Of a stretch of 64,000 nt of DNA, positions 1 through 8,883 are shown in pieces. Every line of letters begins with the position of its first letter. Positions within the stretch are counted from its first letter, which is position 1. A program made the position numbers and the translations under genes. Origin of the DNA: CBDHFF01 sp965262395 (GTDB taxonomy: Bacteria > Pseudomonadota > Alphaproteobacteria > Rickettsiales > Anaplasmataceae); contig OZ253531.1 in the NCBI GenBank assembly GCA_965262395.1, positions 248,001-312,000 of the forward strand, read 5' to 3'. The notes under the pieces are model-generated. The model did not search any database. It was not told where the DNA came from and saw nothing but the letters and a program-made list of their open reading frames with translations.

Positions 1-2252
1 TTGCCGTGACCTTCTTCTGAACTGCCAGGCTGATCTGCACTATTTTGCTGATTGCCTAGTTTGGATGGTGATGACAGCCCTTGTTCTGGCTCCAATTCTT
101 TAGTCACGGGAGTAAGTTGTTCTGCTAAGTCTTGTTTTGCTTGTTTTCCGAATTGCTTATATTCCTTGCTGAAACTATGCATATTTTCACGTAATTTTTC
201 TTCTGTTCTTGCTGTTTCCTCTCGCAAATCTGCGACTGCTTTCTTTATTTCAGGATCTTCGTTCAATTTTTTTATGTAGTTTTCTTTCAAATACTCTTCT
301 ACTTCTTTAGATAATTCACTGTCTTTTGCTTCTATGTATGACAGATATCTTTTTACAGATGACTGCTTGTTACCAAATACATCAATGATTTCAGGTGATT
401 CAAGCCCTAATTCTTTTCCTGCTAATATCTTAGGCAGTAATATAGGCAGAAATCCTTCTTTAGATTGCATATCCTTTATGAATCGATTAAATAGAAATGA
501 CAGTGATTTTTTATGTTCTTCGCTAAACTCAAGGGAAGATACAAATTCTGCAAAATCTTTAGCTAGCTCATTTATTTTTTTCTCAGCCATGGAACGTGCT
601 TTATCATATGATGGTGATAACTTCGCACATATTTCTTCCCCTAAGTTAGCATCCAAATCATTGCTCACCTCTTCTGGTTTTTCAATAATCCAATCTAAGA
701 ATGTTTTTTTATTTTCTTCAAAGAATTTCTTTACTTTTTCTAGCTCTTCGCCACCGAACTGACCTGAAACTACACAAGGCAAATGATCTAAACAGTCAGC
801 ATTCATCTCTCTGCTGGCATATAAGGCAGCAAAAAATTCATCCTTCTGTTCATCGGTCATCTCATGAAAATTACTTATTATGATTGCTAATTCTTCTGCA
901 TGATGTGTATCACTGAGAGCAGTACCTAATCCTCTGAAATCATCTTTTATCTTAGGAAAAGATCTGTAAAAAATATTTTGATTTATACCAAAATCAAATG
1001 TTGCCACTCTTTTTTTACCATCTTTATCTTCTAGCGCTGTTCTATTATATCCAGAGCTAGTATCGGATTTACCGACCTTAATCTCAGTAGCTATTGCTCT
1101 GAGGCACCCTTCGATCGATATATCTTGTTGCCAGTAATCTTTTGCACTTACATTCTCAAATGGTATTCTTAGTCCTGCAATATAACCAATATCTTCCTGA
1201 GTCCGCACTGATTTTGATAGTAGAACGTGCCTATTTTGAGCGCTACTCTTTCCAAAATACCTTGCTTTTGGTGCATTTCCCATCATTTCTGCAATCTGAG
1301 CAGGAAAAAGTTCCTTTATATCATCAATGCCTTTAACGAACTCCTTCTGGAACCAAACATCATTATCATTTCTTAATCCTAATTTCTGAGTATGAAGTGC
1401 TCTTTCATATATAAGGTTATCTCTATGATTGGCTTTAACATTTTCTTCATAATTATCAATTTGATTTGCTTGATTAAATTTACTACGTTCTTTTGGGTCG
1501 GTTATATTCCTAAAATCTGAGAGATCTTTCTCTTTTTTTGCTTTCAGTACTATTGGTATGCTAGGCTGAATTTTTGCTGCAGTTGCTTGATTGGGTGTGC
1601 CTTGACCCTCGGCTTCATCGCCTTGAATCGTCTGGTCTTGCTGAGTTACTTCACCTTCCACGACATCCTGAGCAAGATGAGTCTCTGCAGCTCCATTTAT
1701 ATGCCGAACGACGCCCACTGAATGTCCTTGTTCGTCCCGTTTTAAACGGCATACAGGTGCAATTACTTCTGGCAGACCCATCGGGAAATATTTTGGATTA
1801 ACAATTATTTCTTTTAGACCTTCACCTTCTACAAATCGATATATTTTGGATTCTGGAAAGCGACCCAGAAGCTTGTGATCAGGGTGATCTTCGATTAATT
1901 GGAACTCGAATAATATCTCGCCAGTTTCGATTACCTGCCTGAAAACTACTTCTCGTTCTTTTGTCTCAGTATTTTTTGTTTCGGCAATATTACTAGTTTT
2001 TGTGTCTTCAGTAACAGCATCAGCCTCTTGTAATCCAGCAGTTTCTTTATGTAATCTCTCTTGCTCTTTCTTACTTTCAGTCTTCAATTCATTAAGTTTG
2101 GTAAGCAGTGCTTTAGCCAATTCTGATGGCATCTTTTCTATGTTTCCAGATGATGAAACCTGCGCCTCTGCAGGATTCTTTGCTGATTCAAGACCTAATA
2201 AAGACTCTAAATTATCTCTACTAACCTTAGCTCTTTGCTGCTGCATTCCCAT
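1..2252 (-). CDS. Large unknown protein, C-terminal end outside the window
   Basis: An uninterrupted minus-strand frame runs from an ATG at 2252 to the left edge, so at least 750 codons are present and the stop lies outside. The start is preceded by an AGG-containing stretch about 8 nt upstream; another in-frame ATG at 2312 has no visible ribosome site, and the upstream stop is TAG at 2382-2384. The protein is hydrophilic and rich in Glu, Lys and Gln. Residues about 40-80 and 640-720 look helical or coiled-coil, and a Gln/Gly/Glu-rich linker lies near residues 190-220. No signal peptide, membrane segment or recognised domain is visible. I do not recognise the family. Its size and composition resemble secreted or host-interacting proteins of Rickettsiales, but that is only inference. 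Confidence 0.8.
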   Translation of the reverse strand, partial: MGMQQQRAKVSRDNLESLLGLESAKNPAEAQVSSSGNIEKMPSELAKALLTKLNELKTESKKEQERLHKETAGLQEADAVTEDTKTSNIAETKNTETKEREVVFRQVIETGEILFEFQLIEDHPDHKLLGRFPESKIYRFVEGEGLKEIIVNPKYFPMGLPEVIAPVCRLKRDEQGHSVGVVRHINGAAETHLAQDVVEGEVTQQDQTIQGDEAEGQGTPNQATAAKIQPSIPIVLKAKKEKDLSDFRNITDPKERSKFNQANQIDNYEENVKANHRDNLIYERALHTQKLGLRNDNDVWFQKEFVKGIDDIKELFPAQIAEMMGNAPKARYFGKSSAQNRHVLLSKSVRTQEDIGYIAGLRIPFENVSAKDYWQQDISIEGCLRAIATEIKVGKSDTSSGYNRTALEDKDGKKRVATFDFGINQNIFYRSFPKIKDDFRGLGTALSDTHHAEELAIIISNFHEMTDEQKDEFFAALYASREMNADCLDHLPCVVSGQFGGEELEKVKKFFEENKKTFLDWIIEKPEEVSNDLDANLGEEICAKLSPSYDKARSMAEKKINELAKDFAEFVSSLEFSEEHKKSLSFLFNRFIKDMQSKEGFLPILLPKILAGKELGLESPEIIDVFGNKQSSVKRYLSYIEAKDSELSKEVEEYLKENYIKKLNEDPEIKKAVADLREETARTEEKLRENMHSFSKEYKQFGKQAKQDLAEQLTPVTKELEPEQGLSSPSKLGNQQNSADQPGSSEEGHG

Positions 2253-2691
2253 AGTTGTACCTGTATAAATGTTGTCTATCTTGTGCCAGATGTTAATGAT
2301 ATTAGCTAACATTAGTACATTCGATATAGAGTGGATATTACCAAATAATTGTAAATAATTAGTCAAGGATAATATTCTTGACTAATTATTCTAAGTAACG
2401 TAATTACAAAGGTATAAAAAGAGAGTACACTGATATTGCTAATATGATTATTTCATTTGAGTTATTTTCATTACTATATCCACAGGATGCTTGACTAGAT
2501 TATTATGCATTTTAGATAGTACTATGAATATCACTGTGATCATTAAATATGACTAATGTATTGTAATCTTTATACAACCATCCTAGTAAATCCTGTATAT
2601 GATATATACCATTCTTCTTGTATAATTTATATAGCCCTATATTCTTCATACATTCATCTCAATTATTATCATACCAGTACGTTAATCAGAC
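2253..2691. other. Intergenic region
   Basis: AT-rich spacer of about 440 bases between two minus-strand genes. Apart from the hairpin at 2357-2387 I see no RNA gene or coding frame of useful length. Confidence 0.5.
2357..2387. promoter_or_regulatory. 11-bp perfect inverted repeat upstream of the left-edge gene
   Basis: AATTAGTCAAG (2357-2367) is followed after nine bases by its exact reverse complement (2377-2387). There is no T-run after it on either strand, so an operator or attenuator fits as well as a terminator. It sits about 105 bp upstream of the chosen start of the left-edge gene. Confidence 0.5.
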
Positions 2692-3060
2692 TTATTTAGT
2701 TATTTTTTCTGGAGCATAAAACCCCTCTTCCCCTCGTAGATCATCCAGGTCTTTCCTACAAAGCCTTACTATCAGAGCCGGCTCTGATACCCACAAACTA
2801 TCTGCCATACGCTCAACTATATTGGCATTTATAACCTTTTTGTCTCTTCTATCTTCTTTATTAACAGTGATGACATCAGAAAGTTTTATTTTCTTTTCTT
2901 GTAATAATCTCTCTATAAATTTCTTAGGCATTAGAATGCGAGAAGCAAATTCATTAGCTATGATATCGTGATGATAGTTACTTTTCATTTTAACTAAAAT
3001 AATTAAGCAATCATTGATATGCCATCTATGGTAATAACTTAACTTAATTGTAAAATTCAT
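2692..3060 (-). pseudogene. ImmA/IrrE-type metallopeptidase fragment lacking the HExxH helix
   Basis: The 122-residue frame carries the second half of the ImmA/IrrE (DUF955) fold: an ANEFASRILMP segment (residues about 35-46), which in the family follows the zinc-binding helix, then a helical part ending in a VSEPALIVRL motif typical of the family C-terminus. The expected HExxH is absent; in its place is a His-rich but non-matching stretch. Only about 48 bp separate the start from the divergent gene at 3109, so the missing part is not upstream. Compare the intact homologue at 18130-18795. A remnant is most likely; a repurposed non-catalytic protein is possible. Confidence 0.6.
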
Positions 3061-3108
3061 GCATTTGTATTATAATATATAACTATAGAATTCATTAGGT
3101 GGTGAATA

Positions 3109-3816
3109 ATGGACAGTGCTGGACAAGGAGATCAGGGGGCGTCAGGGTATCAGGCGTCAGGGAGTCTCATGCTATTGCGTGCGGAAAAGAAAATAGAAAT
3201 ATCCATAAGGATTGTTGATCAAGGAGTTACAGGCAAATATGTCTCCTTTTATATGACGGGGACTGTGCAGGCGGATGGCTCAATAAATGGGGAAGGTTGT
3301 AGTTATGATCCAGAACGTTATAGTAGTGCAGAACTATTATCAAAACATCTTGAGAATACGTGTGACTATAATAGTGTATTAACAGGAATAATTACAGAAC
3401 TAGACGGTGCCGTACGTATAGCATGCGGAATAACAGTGTATGACCAAACGTGTACATATACTATAGAGATTAACTGTGGATGCCCTATTGTTAACAATAC
3501 ACAGTATAAAACTGTGTGTACTATTGATACAGGGGTTAACATCAGGGACTCTGGGCATATTATGGATCGTACAGTATATATAGAGAACGTAGAAACTCAA
3601 AGCATAGTCCAAGATATAGAGCTCAAAGACCAAGAGCTAGAGAGCGCAAAGAGCGCAATGAATCCCACTCAGTATCGTCCCCCACAGCCAATATATCCTC
3701 TAGGTAGCCTCGCTGCCTTAACTCCAAGTCAGACCATTTCAGGCCCCTCTTTTACAAATGAAGGTAATAGTGCCGCTCAGTATCTTCCCCTACCGCCAAC
3801 ACATCCTGCTATGTAG
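3109..3816 (+). CDS. Unknown beta-rich domain protein; probably the 5' part of an interrupted gene
   Basis: Starts at ATG 3109 behind a good ribosome site (AGGTGGTG, spacing 4). Residues about 25-165 form a beta-strand-rich domain containing SKHLEN, then a T-G-I-I-T stretch. A similar order of motifs (ISKHL, then ITGNI) occurs in the gene at 6458-7048, so the two look like one family. Residues 183-235 are a Pro/Gln/Tyr-rich tail with the NPTQY and PLPPTHP motifs. It ends at TAG 3814-3816. The frame reopens at once and runs in phase into the 3949-6213 frame, and the tail sequence is repeated on both sides of the stop. I therefore read 3109-6339 as one ancestral gene broken by this stop. No function can be assigned. 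Confidence 0.6.
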   Translation: MDSAGQGDQGASGYQASGSLMLLRAEKKIEISIRIVDQGVTGKYVSFYMTGTVQADGSINGEGCSYDPERYSSAELLSKHLENTCDYNSVLTGIITELDGAVRIACGITVYDQTCTYTIEINCGCPIVNNTQYKTVCTIDTGVNIRDSGHIMDRTVYIENVETQSIVQDIELKDQELESAKSAMNPTQYRPPQPIYPLGSLAALTPSQTISGPSFTNEGNSAAQYLPLPPTHPAM

Positions 3817-3905
3817 CCAGTCGCTGCCTTAACTCCAAGTCAGACCATTTCAGGCCCCTCTTTTACAAATGAAGGTAATAGTGCCGCTCAGTATCTTCCC
3901 CCACA
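3708..3905 (+). repeat. Tandem duplication of about 114 bp across the stop codon
   Basis: The segment beginning GTCGCTGCCTTAACTCCAAG (second copy near 3822) also occurs from about 3708. Both copies encode the same Pro/Ser/Gln-rich peptide (ALTPSQTISGPSFTNEG). A shorter echo, the NPTQY peptide, is found at about 3658 and again at 3949. The TAG at 3814-3816 lies at the junction of the two copies. Confidence 0.75.
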
Positions 3906-3948
3906 GCCAATATATCCTCTAGGTAGCTTCGCTGCCTTAGAAAGGGAA

Positions 3949-6213
3949 ATGAATCCCACTCAGTATCTTCCCCTACTGCCTCATCTGTCCCCATGGTCAG
4001 GACCTCATCAAGATATCGACACTCCACCCCCGAAACGTCCACGTCTTGATGCAACTTTCACAGAACCAAGATTAGCCCCAAGGCCTGGGATAGTCGGGGC
4101 CGAGTATGATGCAGGGATACAATCTGAAGTTATATCTAAGCATAAAAAACATCAAAATATGGAATTAGAATCAGTTGAGGATGGCAATAGCCTCATGGAT
4201 GATAATATGGTTGCAAATGAACCAGTGCAAAAGCGTAGGCGCATGAGACGCGCTGGATCCGCGCCCATCAAAGAGAGTGCCATGAACTACATGCTTCAGT
4301 ACTGTGATAAATCTATAGCCACGAAGCTCTTTAGGACTTCGACTAAGCACAAGACACAAGTAACAAAGGAAGGATTAGCACAAGTTATTTGTCGTCAAAA
4401 GCAATGTCGTATACTGATAGTGCAATTGAAGCTAATAAATGTAATATTGAATATTATATGTACTTTAGCCGTAGAGGAAGCAAGCTTTCCAATCAACATG
4501 AAAGAGACACACAATATAAAAAACGGACTAAATAGCATTATAAGTTCATTAACTGGTTTCCAGAAAAAAACCAAGGATTTTATGGCAGGAGACATATATG
4601 GTACCAGTGGTATAAGGCGCAAGATAATAGTAGCAAGTTGTTATTTCATACCAGCAATACTAGAAAAGATAGTAACAATATATAATGCGGCTATAGACGA
4701 AGCTCACCATATTGAAGCTCACCATATTACTGTAAAGGATCTTTTGTCACCACCTACTCAATCTGCATTTGTAGAGTGGTGTCAAGATCCAATACAAAGG
4801 GTAATAGAGAATATATATGATCATAATAATTCTAAGGGGTCGGAAGTAGTACCCTACAATATAGCAGCAAAGCATATACTGAGTATATCACACGCATGGT
4901 ACGCACTTGCAAATGAATATGAATCTATCGTATCAAAAGAGAGGCAGGAACAATACTTCAGAGAGGACGGAGCTTTGCATCTAAGAGATGATAAAAACGT
5001 AAAGAAGTTATTCCTTATGAAAGATGCATTTGCGGCATTGCAGAAGTCAGTCTTGCACCTGTTTCCTACAGCACAAGAATCAGAAGAAAATCCCGGAGTA
5101 ACTGTGAAGGGTAATACTCAATACTCAATATTAAGAATAGAAACGTACGCAGAAATTGAGCGCACTGTAGGTGCCAAGACATATACGCCCTATACAGAAA
5201 CAGACCCTGCGCTTAAGAGACCACAGAAAAAGATAAAGCAGGAAGAACATATCCGTGGCAAGCAATTATGGGAAGTATACTTTGATAGTCAAGCAGATAT
5301 AAAATGTATAAAGGGTATGGATGCCACACAGTGTATAGAATCTATACAAGATATAAAAAATATAGAAAAGGAGTCTGCTCGGAATGGATCTATACTCGAT
5401 ATACTATCCAAATGTTTTGGAGTGATGCGAGTATTCGTCTTGGGTAAGTATGAAGCACAAGAAAACATGGGTACCGAGGATATTTGGGGACAGTTAAGAA
5501 AAGCAATTCGTCTTGAGGCAAACAAACCAGGATTGCAAGCTCAGATTCTTAAGCTCGCATTTATTGACTTAGCACGAAACTCTGCTAACGATAAATGTTA
5601 TAGTCATGTCATGCATTTACTGTGTAATCTGAAAAAGAAAACTAACCTTCTGACACTTGCAATAGAAAGTAGGATAGGAGAGTTAATAACGAATATCAAT
5701 AAGGAAGGAATAACTATTTTAGATACTTTAGTTGGTGATAATCTCGACGATCAGAAGAATCTCATACGTAGTGGAAGGTTCTTAAAATTAATACTCCTGG
5801 TTGCGCTCCATGTCCGTGGTGAAATGGGAGTTGATGGTAACATGATGAATGGAAAAATGTTTATGCTGCGAAATACCTGCATTAGAATTAAGCATCTAAA
5901 TTCAGAAGATACGCCTGGGTTTGATGCACGACCAAAGGCTAAGTTAATAAAATTTTCTTGGTTGGAAGAATTCATCGATCAATTACATTCTTTGGAGACA
6001 CAAACTTACCTCCAGATAGTAGAGGAAATGAATGCCAAAGAGAAAGAGTTGTCCACGCAAGGAACTATAACAAAGGAGGAAGGGGGGGAGGCATTCTATA
6101 AGTTGCTTCTGCCTAAATCTAAGGCTCCTGGTGAGTTGGATGAAGCTGGCTGTGAACAAATCCAAGAAGAGCTAGGAGAACCCAGAGCAGCTGCCCTCTG
6201 TTACACGGCCTAA
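3949..6213 (+). CDS. Large unknown protein with two nuclear-localisation-like basic motifs
   Basis: 754 codons from ATG 3949, in the same frame as the gene ending at 3816; the frame is open from 3817, so this is probably the downstream part of one gene. Residues 26-34 read PPPKRPRLD, close in pattern to the c-Myc type monopartite nuclear signal, and residues 95-101 are KRRRMRR. The rest is mostly predicted helix without membrane spans. The frame ends at TAA 6211-6213, yet the next 41 codons stay open to TAG 6337-6339 and keep a protein-like composition, so a second nonsense mutation is likely. I recognise no catalytic motif. It could be a decayed or shortened host-nucleus-directed effector; that is inference from the basic motifs only. 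Confidence 0.6.
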   Translation: MNPTQYLPLLPHLSPWSGPHQDIDTPPPKRPRLDATFTEPRLAPRPGIVGAEYDAGIQSEVISKHKKHQNMELESVEDGNSLMDDNMVANEPVQKRRRMRRAGSAPIKESAMNYMLQYCDKSIATKLFRTSTKHKTQVTKEGLAQVICRQKQCRILIVQLKLINVILNIICTLAVEEASFPINMKETHNIKNGLNSIISSLTGFQKKTKDFMAGDIYGTSGIRRKIIVASCYFIPAILEKIVTIYNAAIDEAHHIEAHHITVKDLLSPPTQSAFVEWCQDPIQRVIENIYDHNNSKGSEVVPYNIAAKHILSISHAWYALANEYESIVSKERQEQYFREDGALHLRDDKNVKKLFLMKDAFAALQKSVLHLFPTAQESEENPGVTVKGNTQYSILRIETYAEIERTVGAKTYTPYTETDPALKRPQKKIKQEEHIRGKQLWEVYFDSQADIKCIKGMDATQCIESIQDIKNIEKESARNGSILDILSKCFGVMRVFVLGKYEAQENMGTEDIWGQLRKAIRLEANKPGLQAQILKLAFIDLARNSANDKCYSHVMHLLCNLKKKTNLLTLAIESRIGELITNINKEGITILDTLVGDNLDDQKNLIRSGRFLKLILLVALHVRGEMGVDGNMMNGKMFMLRNTCIRIKHLNSEDTPGFDARPKAKLIKFSWLEEFIDQLHSLETQTYLQIVEEMNAKEKELSTQGTITKEEGGEAFYKLLLPKSKAPGELDEAGCEQIQEELGEPRAAALCYTA

Positions 6214-6457
6214 AGATTGGAAGATGAGTATTTGAAAGAAATAACGGGTAAAACAGTTATAAATACTGATGCAAATAACAACAGATACCATCCGCCAGAC
6301 CCACCTCCTTTTGATAGCTCTCAGGACAGAAATTTTTAGATTGAAAACAAAGAATAATAATTAACAATTTAACTTTCAGCGTAATCTGGGTTGTAGAATT
6401 AAAAAATTAATATTATAATATTAGATGATAGAAAGCTTCTGTATGGGAGGAAAGATA

Positions 6458-7048
6458 ATGAATCATATTGAATGTTTATTAAGAGGTAAGCCCAGTGTGA
6501 ATGTGTTTATGGTGGTAAGAGAAGACAAGAACAAGGTGGAGCCAACAACAGAAGACAAGGTGGAATCAGTAACAAAAGACAAGGTGGAGTCAGTAACAAT
6601 ACACATAATGATGTTTGGCAACGGATATGATGACTCTCTCGACATGGAGATAGAAGGCAGTATATGCGGTACAACCATATCTTCTAGAAGTGCTGCAATC
6701 ATCAAAGATGATACAATCTCCAAGCATTTGGGGTCTAATAATTTACTATTAGAGATAACAGGAAATATAGAGGGAGAAGACAGTGCGACAATATTAAGGC
6801 CAGTCAAAATAACAGCTATAATGACAGAAATAACTCCTGAAACAAAGGAATTTGGAGCAATGGAGGTTAGTAAATGTCAAATAATAATTTCAGGAAACTT
6901 AAGGCACGATAACACAGCTTCTACGTATGATGTTGAAGACGGTATAATAATGTCACCAGGGATACTTAATGCTACTCAATCAAGAGTTACAGCATCAGAA
7001 GCGACCCCAGGCTCAGAAAATTCTACTAATGATGATGATGACTCTTGA
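6458..7048 (+). CDS. Unknown protein of the same family as the 3109 gene N-terminus
   Basis: An in-frame ATG exists at 6425, but GGGAGG at 6445-6450 is spaced 7 nt before ATG 6458, so I take 6458. Residues about 20-45 hold three copies of an EDKVES(V)T-like repeat. Residues about 45-150 form a beta-rich domain whose ISKHL...ITGNI order matches the SKHLEN...TGIIT part of the 3109 protein. The C-terminus is acidic and Ser-rich (EATPGSENST, then Asp repeats). The TGA stop at 7046-7048 falls inside a sequence duplicated at about 7175-7220, where the same position reads through. It follows the 3109-6339 gene by about 120 bp and may have been co-transcribed with it. Function unknown. Confidence 0.6.
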   Translation: MNHIECLLRGKPSVNVFMVVREDKNKVEPTTEDKVESVTKDKVESVTIHIMMFGNGYDDSLDMEIEGSICGTTISSRSAAIIKDDTISKHLGSNNLLLEITGNIEGEDSATILRPVKITAIMTEITPETKEFGAMEVSKCQIIISGNLRHDNTASTYDVEDGIIMSPGILNATQSRVTASEATPGSENSTNDDDDS

Positions 7049-7644
7049 CATGGCTTACTTCAGGAAAAATGGCAGATGTTGCCAGGCTCAGAAAGAACCA
7101 GGATGATAGTCACGAAGATGGTTTGTTTATAGATGGCAGCTCAATCTAATCATTGGAATGATGATGATGACTCTAATGATGATGACTCCCCATGGCTTGC
7201 TTCAGGAAAAATGGCAGATGTACCAGAAATTACCGAATCAGAAGCGTCCCCAGGCTCAGAAAGTTCTACATTGCCTGCTGCCGACCTTAACTCTGCAAAA
7301 GTACGGAAAAACGCCAAGAAGAACAGGCCAGGCTCAGTAAGTAATTTACATTGCCTGTTGCCAACCTTGACTCTGCAAAGAGTACGGAAAAACGCCAAGA
7401 AAGCCAGGCTCAGTATTTAACCAAACCTGGCGGAATGATAACGCAACTACAAGGAAGCCAGGCTCAGTATTTAATACTCCTTAAATATATAATAGAGCAA
7501 GAAAGCGTAAATATTGGCGATCAAGATGATATCTGCTATAATGCAGTGTTGGCTTTCTTGTCAATGTGTGGAGTGTTGAGTGTGTACAAAATAAAATATC
7601 ATCCTCATTACGCAAAAAATTCATTAAATGCTCTACCTTGTTAG
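7026..7644 (+). pseudogene. Degenerate tandem copies of the 6458 gene 3' end
   Basis: The acidic tail of the 6458 gene (GATGATGATGACTC, then CATGGCTT-CTTCAGGAAAAATGG) recurs at about 7158-7220. The stretch TTGACTCTGCAAAGAGTACGG and the motif CCAGGCTCAG recur several times to about 7470. Short overlapping frames at 7133-7420 and 7351-7644 read parts of these copies, but none has a ribosome site or extends beyond the repeats. I interpret this as a decayed repeat-rich C-terminal region rather than separate genes. Confidence 0.5.
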
Positions 7645-7978
7645 ACTCTACTACGGAAGACTTACATAGATTGTTTATATCTTTGACCTCCCAATCCCAA
7701 TAGAAAATCATACACTCTCGCACGGCAACCACTGCTACAGGGTTTATTTTTTTAGTCTTGCTCAATCAGAAGAGCATGCTAAAGACTGAGACTGGCCTAT
7801 TTGGGTTGCCTCAATCAGTAATCTTATTAAAATCTGATGTCTTGATCAGGTCTACGAAATCACAATACTTATGAATCTAGAATGCAGTCAACAAGCAATT
7901 TTACTAAGAGTGACATACAGTGATCAAGAGAAAGTTGACACTCTCACTCACTGTAGTGGCGGATGGCCACGCAGCTTT
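7645..7978. other. Intergenic region
   Basis: About 330 bases without a convincing gene. A minus-strand frame at 7481-7765 crosses into the repeats on its left and has no family resemblance. Confidence 0.4.
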
Positions 7979-8338
7979 TTATTGTAATAAACAGCAGGAT
8001 GCACCATCTATTGCCGCCAATTGCAGTGATTTTTCATCCATATCTGCAATAAAACTAAAAGTAGATGGCTCCAATCCTTTTTCATACTGTTGCAATGCCG
8101 TATATATATCAGGATATTCCATTTTAATAATATCTAGCATGCGCTGTGCAGACTGCGCTAGCAATCTACCTCCTTCATTTGCTGCCCAACCTTCAATCTC
8201 TTTCGTGAACGTGCCAGGCAATGATCTAATGGGCAAAGATTCGATCATCGCTGGAAAGTTCATATTCTGAATCACATACAAGATACGGAGTATTTCCTGT
8301 TGCCTTTTAGGCGATAAATCAGGGAAGCACTTTAGCAC
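7979..8338 (-). CDS. Small helical protein of unknown function
   Basis: A 119-codon frame from GTG 8338; the frame is open upstream to TAG at 8378-8380, but no ATG occurs there. Sequence features are a PDLSPKRQQEIL helix at the N-terminus, a helical centre and a Cys-Cys pair near the C-terminus. There is no clear ribosome site, and recombinase wreckage lies just downstream on the other strand. It could be the C-terminal remnant of a longer gene. I do not recognise it. Confidence 0.4.
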   Translation of the reverse strand: MLKCFPDLSPKRQQEILRILYVIQNMNFPAMIESLPIRSLPGTFTKEIEGWAANEGGRLLAQSAQRMLDIIKMEYPDIYTALQQYEKGLEPSTFSFIADMDEKSLQLAAIDGASCCLLQ

Positions 8339-8474
8339 TGATTTAAATATAAAAAACCGTACATAGCAGATACAAGACTAACATCAAATTATCTATGATT
8401 TGTTGTATAAGTTAGTCATTCTTTATACAGAAAGATTATTAGAAAATTCTCTATAGCACGTGATCTAAGTAGAA

Positions 8475-8883
8475 ATGATTCATAGGACGGACATAGACTT
8501 AAAATTGTAGGCAGTTGATGAAATATGTAATCTTTATCAGAATAAGAAGCTTCATTCTCAGACAATTAGGAACTGGATAAAGGAAGAAGGGCTTGCCAGT
8601 ATAAGGAAAAAGCCTATTTTAATATGGGGTTCTGATATAAAGCAGTTTCTTCAAACAAGGAATGTAAAGCATAAACGGACATTGAAATTTAATGAGTTTT
8701 TATGTTGTGGATGTAGAAATTATCATTCTACGAAAAGCTAATGGTAGTTTACAATGCCATGCGATTTGTCCAGTTTGTAATAGAGATAATTATAAAATTT
8801 ATAGATCTAAGCATTTAGATAAACTAACACAAATGTTCGATATTAAAGATCCCGAGATGTTGGAAATACTATGCAACTCCTGA
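8475..8883 (+). pseudogene. Broken HTH/zinc-ribbon DNA-binding protein of a recombinase pair
   Basis: Reading from ATG 8475 (start of MIHRTDID), the frame meets TAG at 8508-8510. It then continues through an excisionase-like helix-turn-helix (QTIRNWIKEEGLASI), the KPILIWGSDIKQFL wing and a CCGCRNYH half zinc-ribbon to TAA 8739-8741. The other half of the ribbon (CHAICPVCNRDNY) and a helical tail follow in the next frame, which ends at TGA 8881-8883. One extra base in the A-run near 8733-8737 explains the switch. So one nonsense codon and one frameshift reconstruct a protein of about 135 residues. Proteins of this layout are known directly upstream of tyrosine recombinases in alphaproteobacteria, and the next frame here is such a recombinase. 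Confidence 0.65.

Noticed and set aside
52..883. Three plus-strand frames (52-279, 334-762, 701-883)
   Set aside because: They are antisense to the long minus-strand frame 1-2252, which has even, protein-like composition throughout.
7481..7765. 94-residue minus-strand frame
   Set aside because: Half of it is antisense to the degenerate repeats; no ribosome site and no recognisable family.
7920..8270. 116-residue plus-strand frame
   Set aside because: Antisense to the 7979-8338 frame, which has the better composition.
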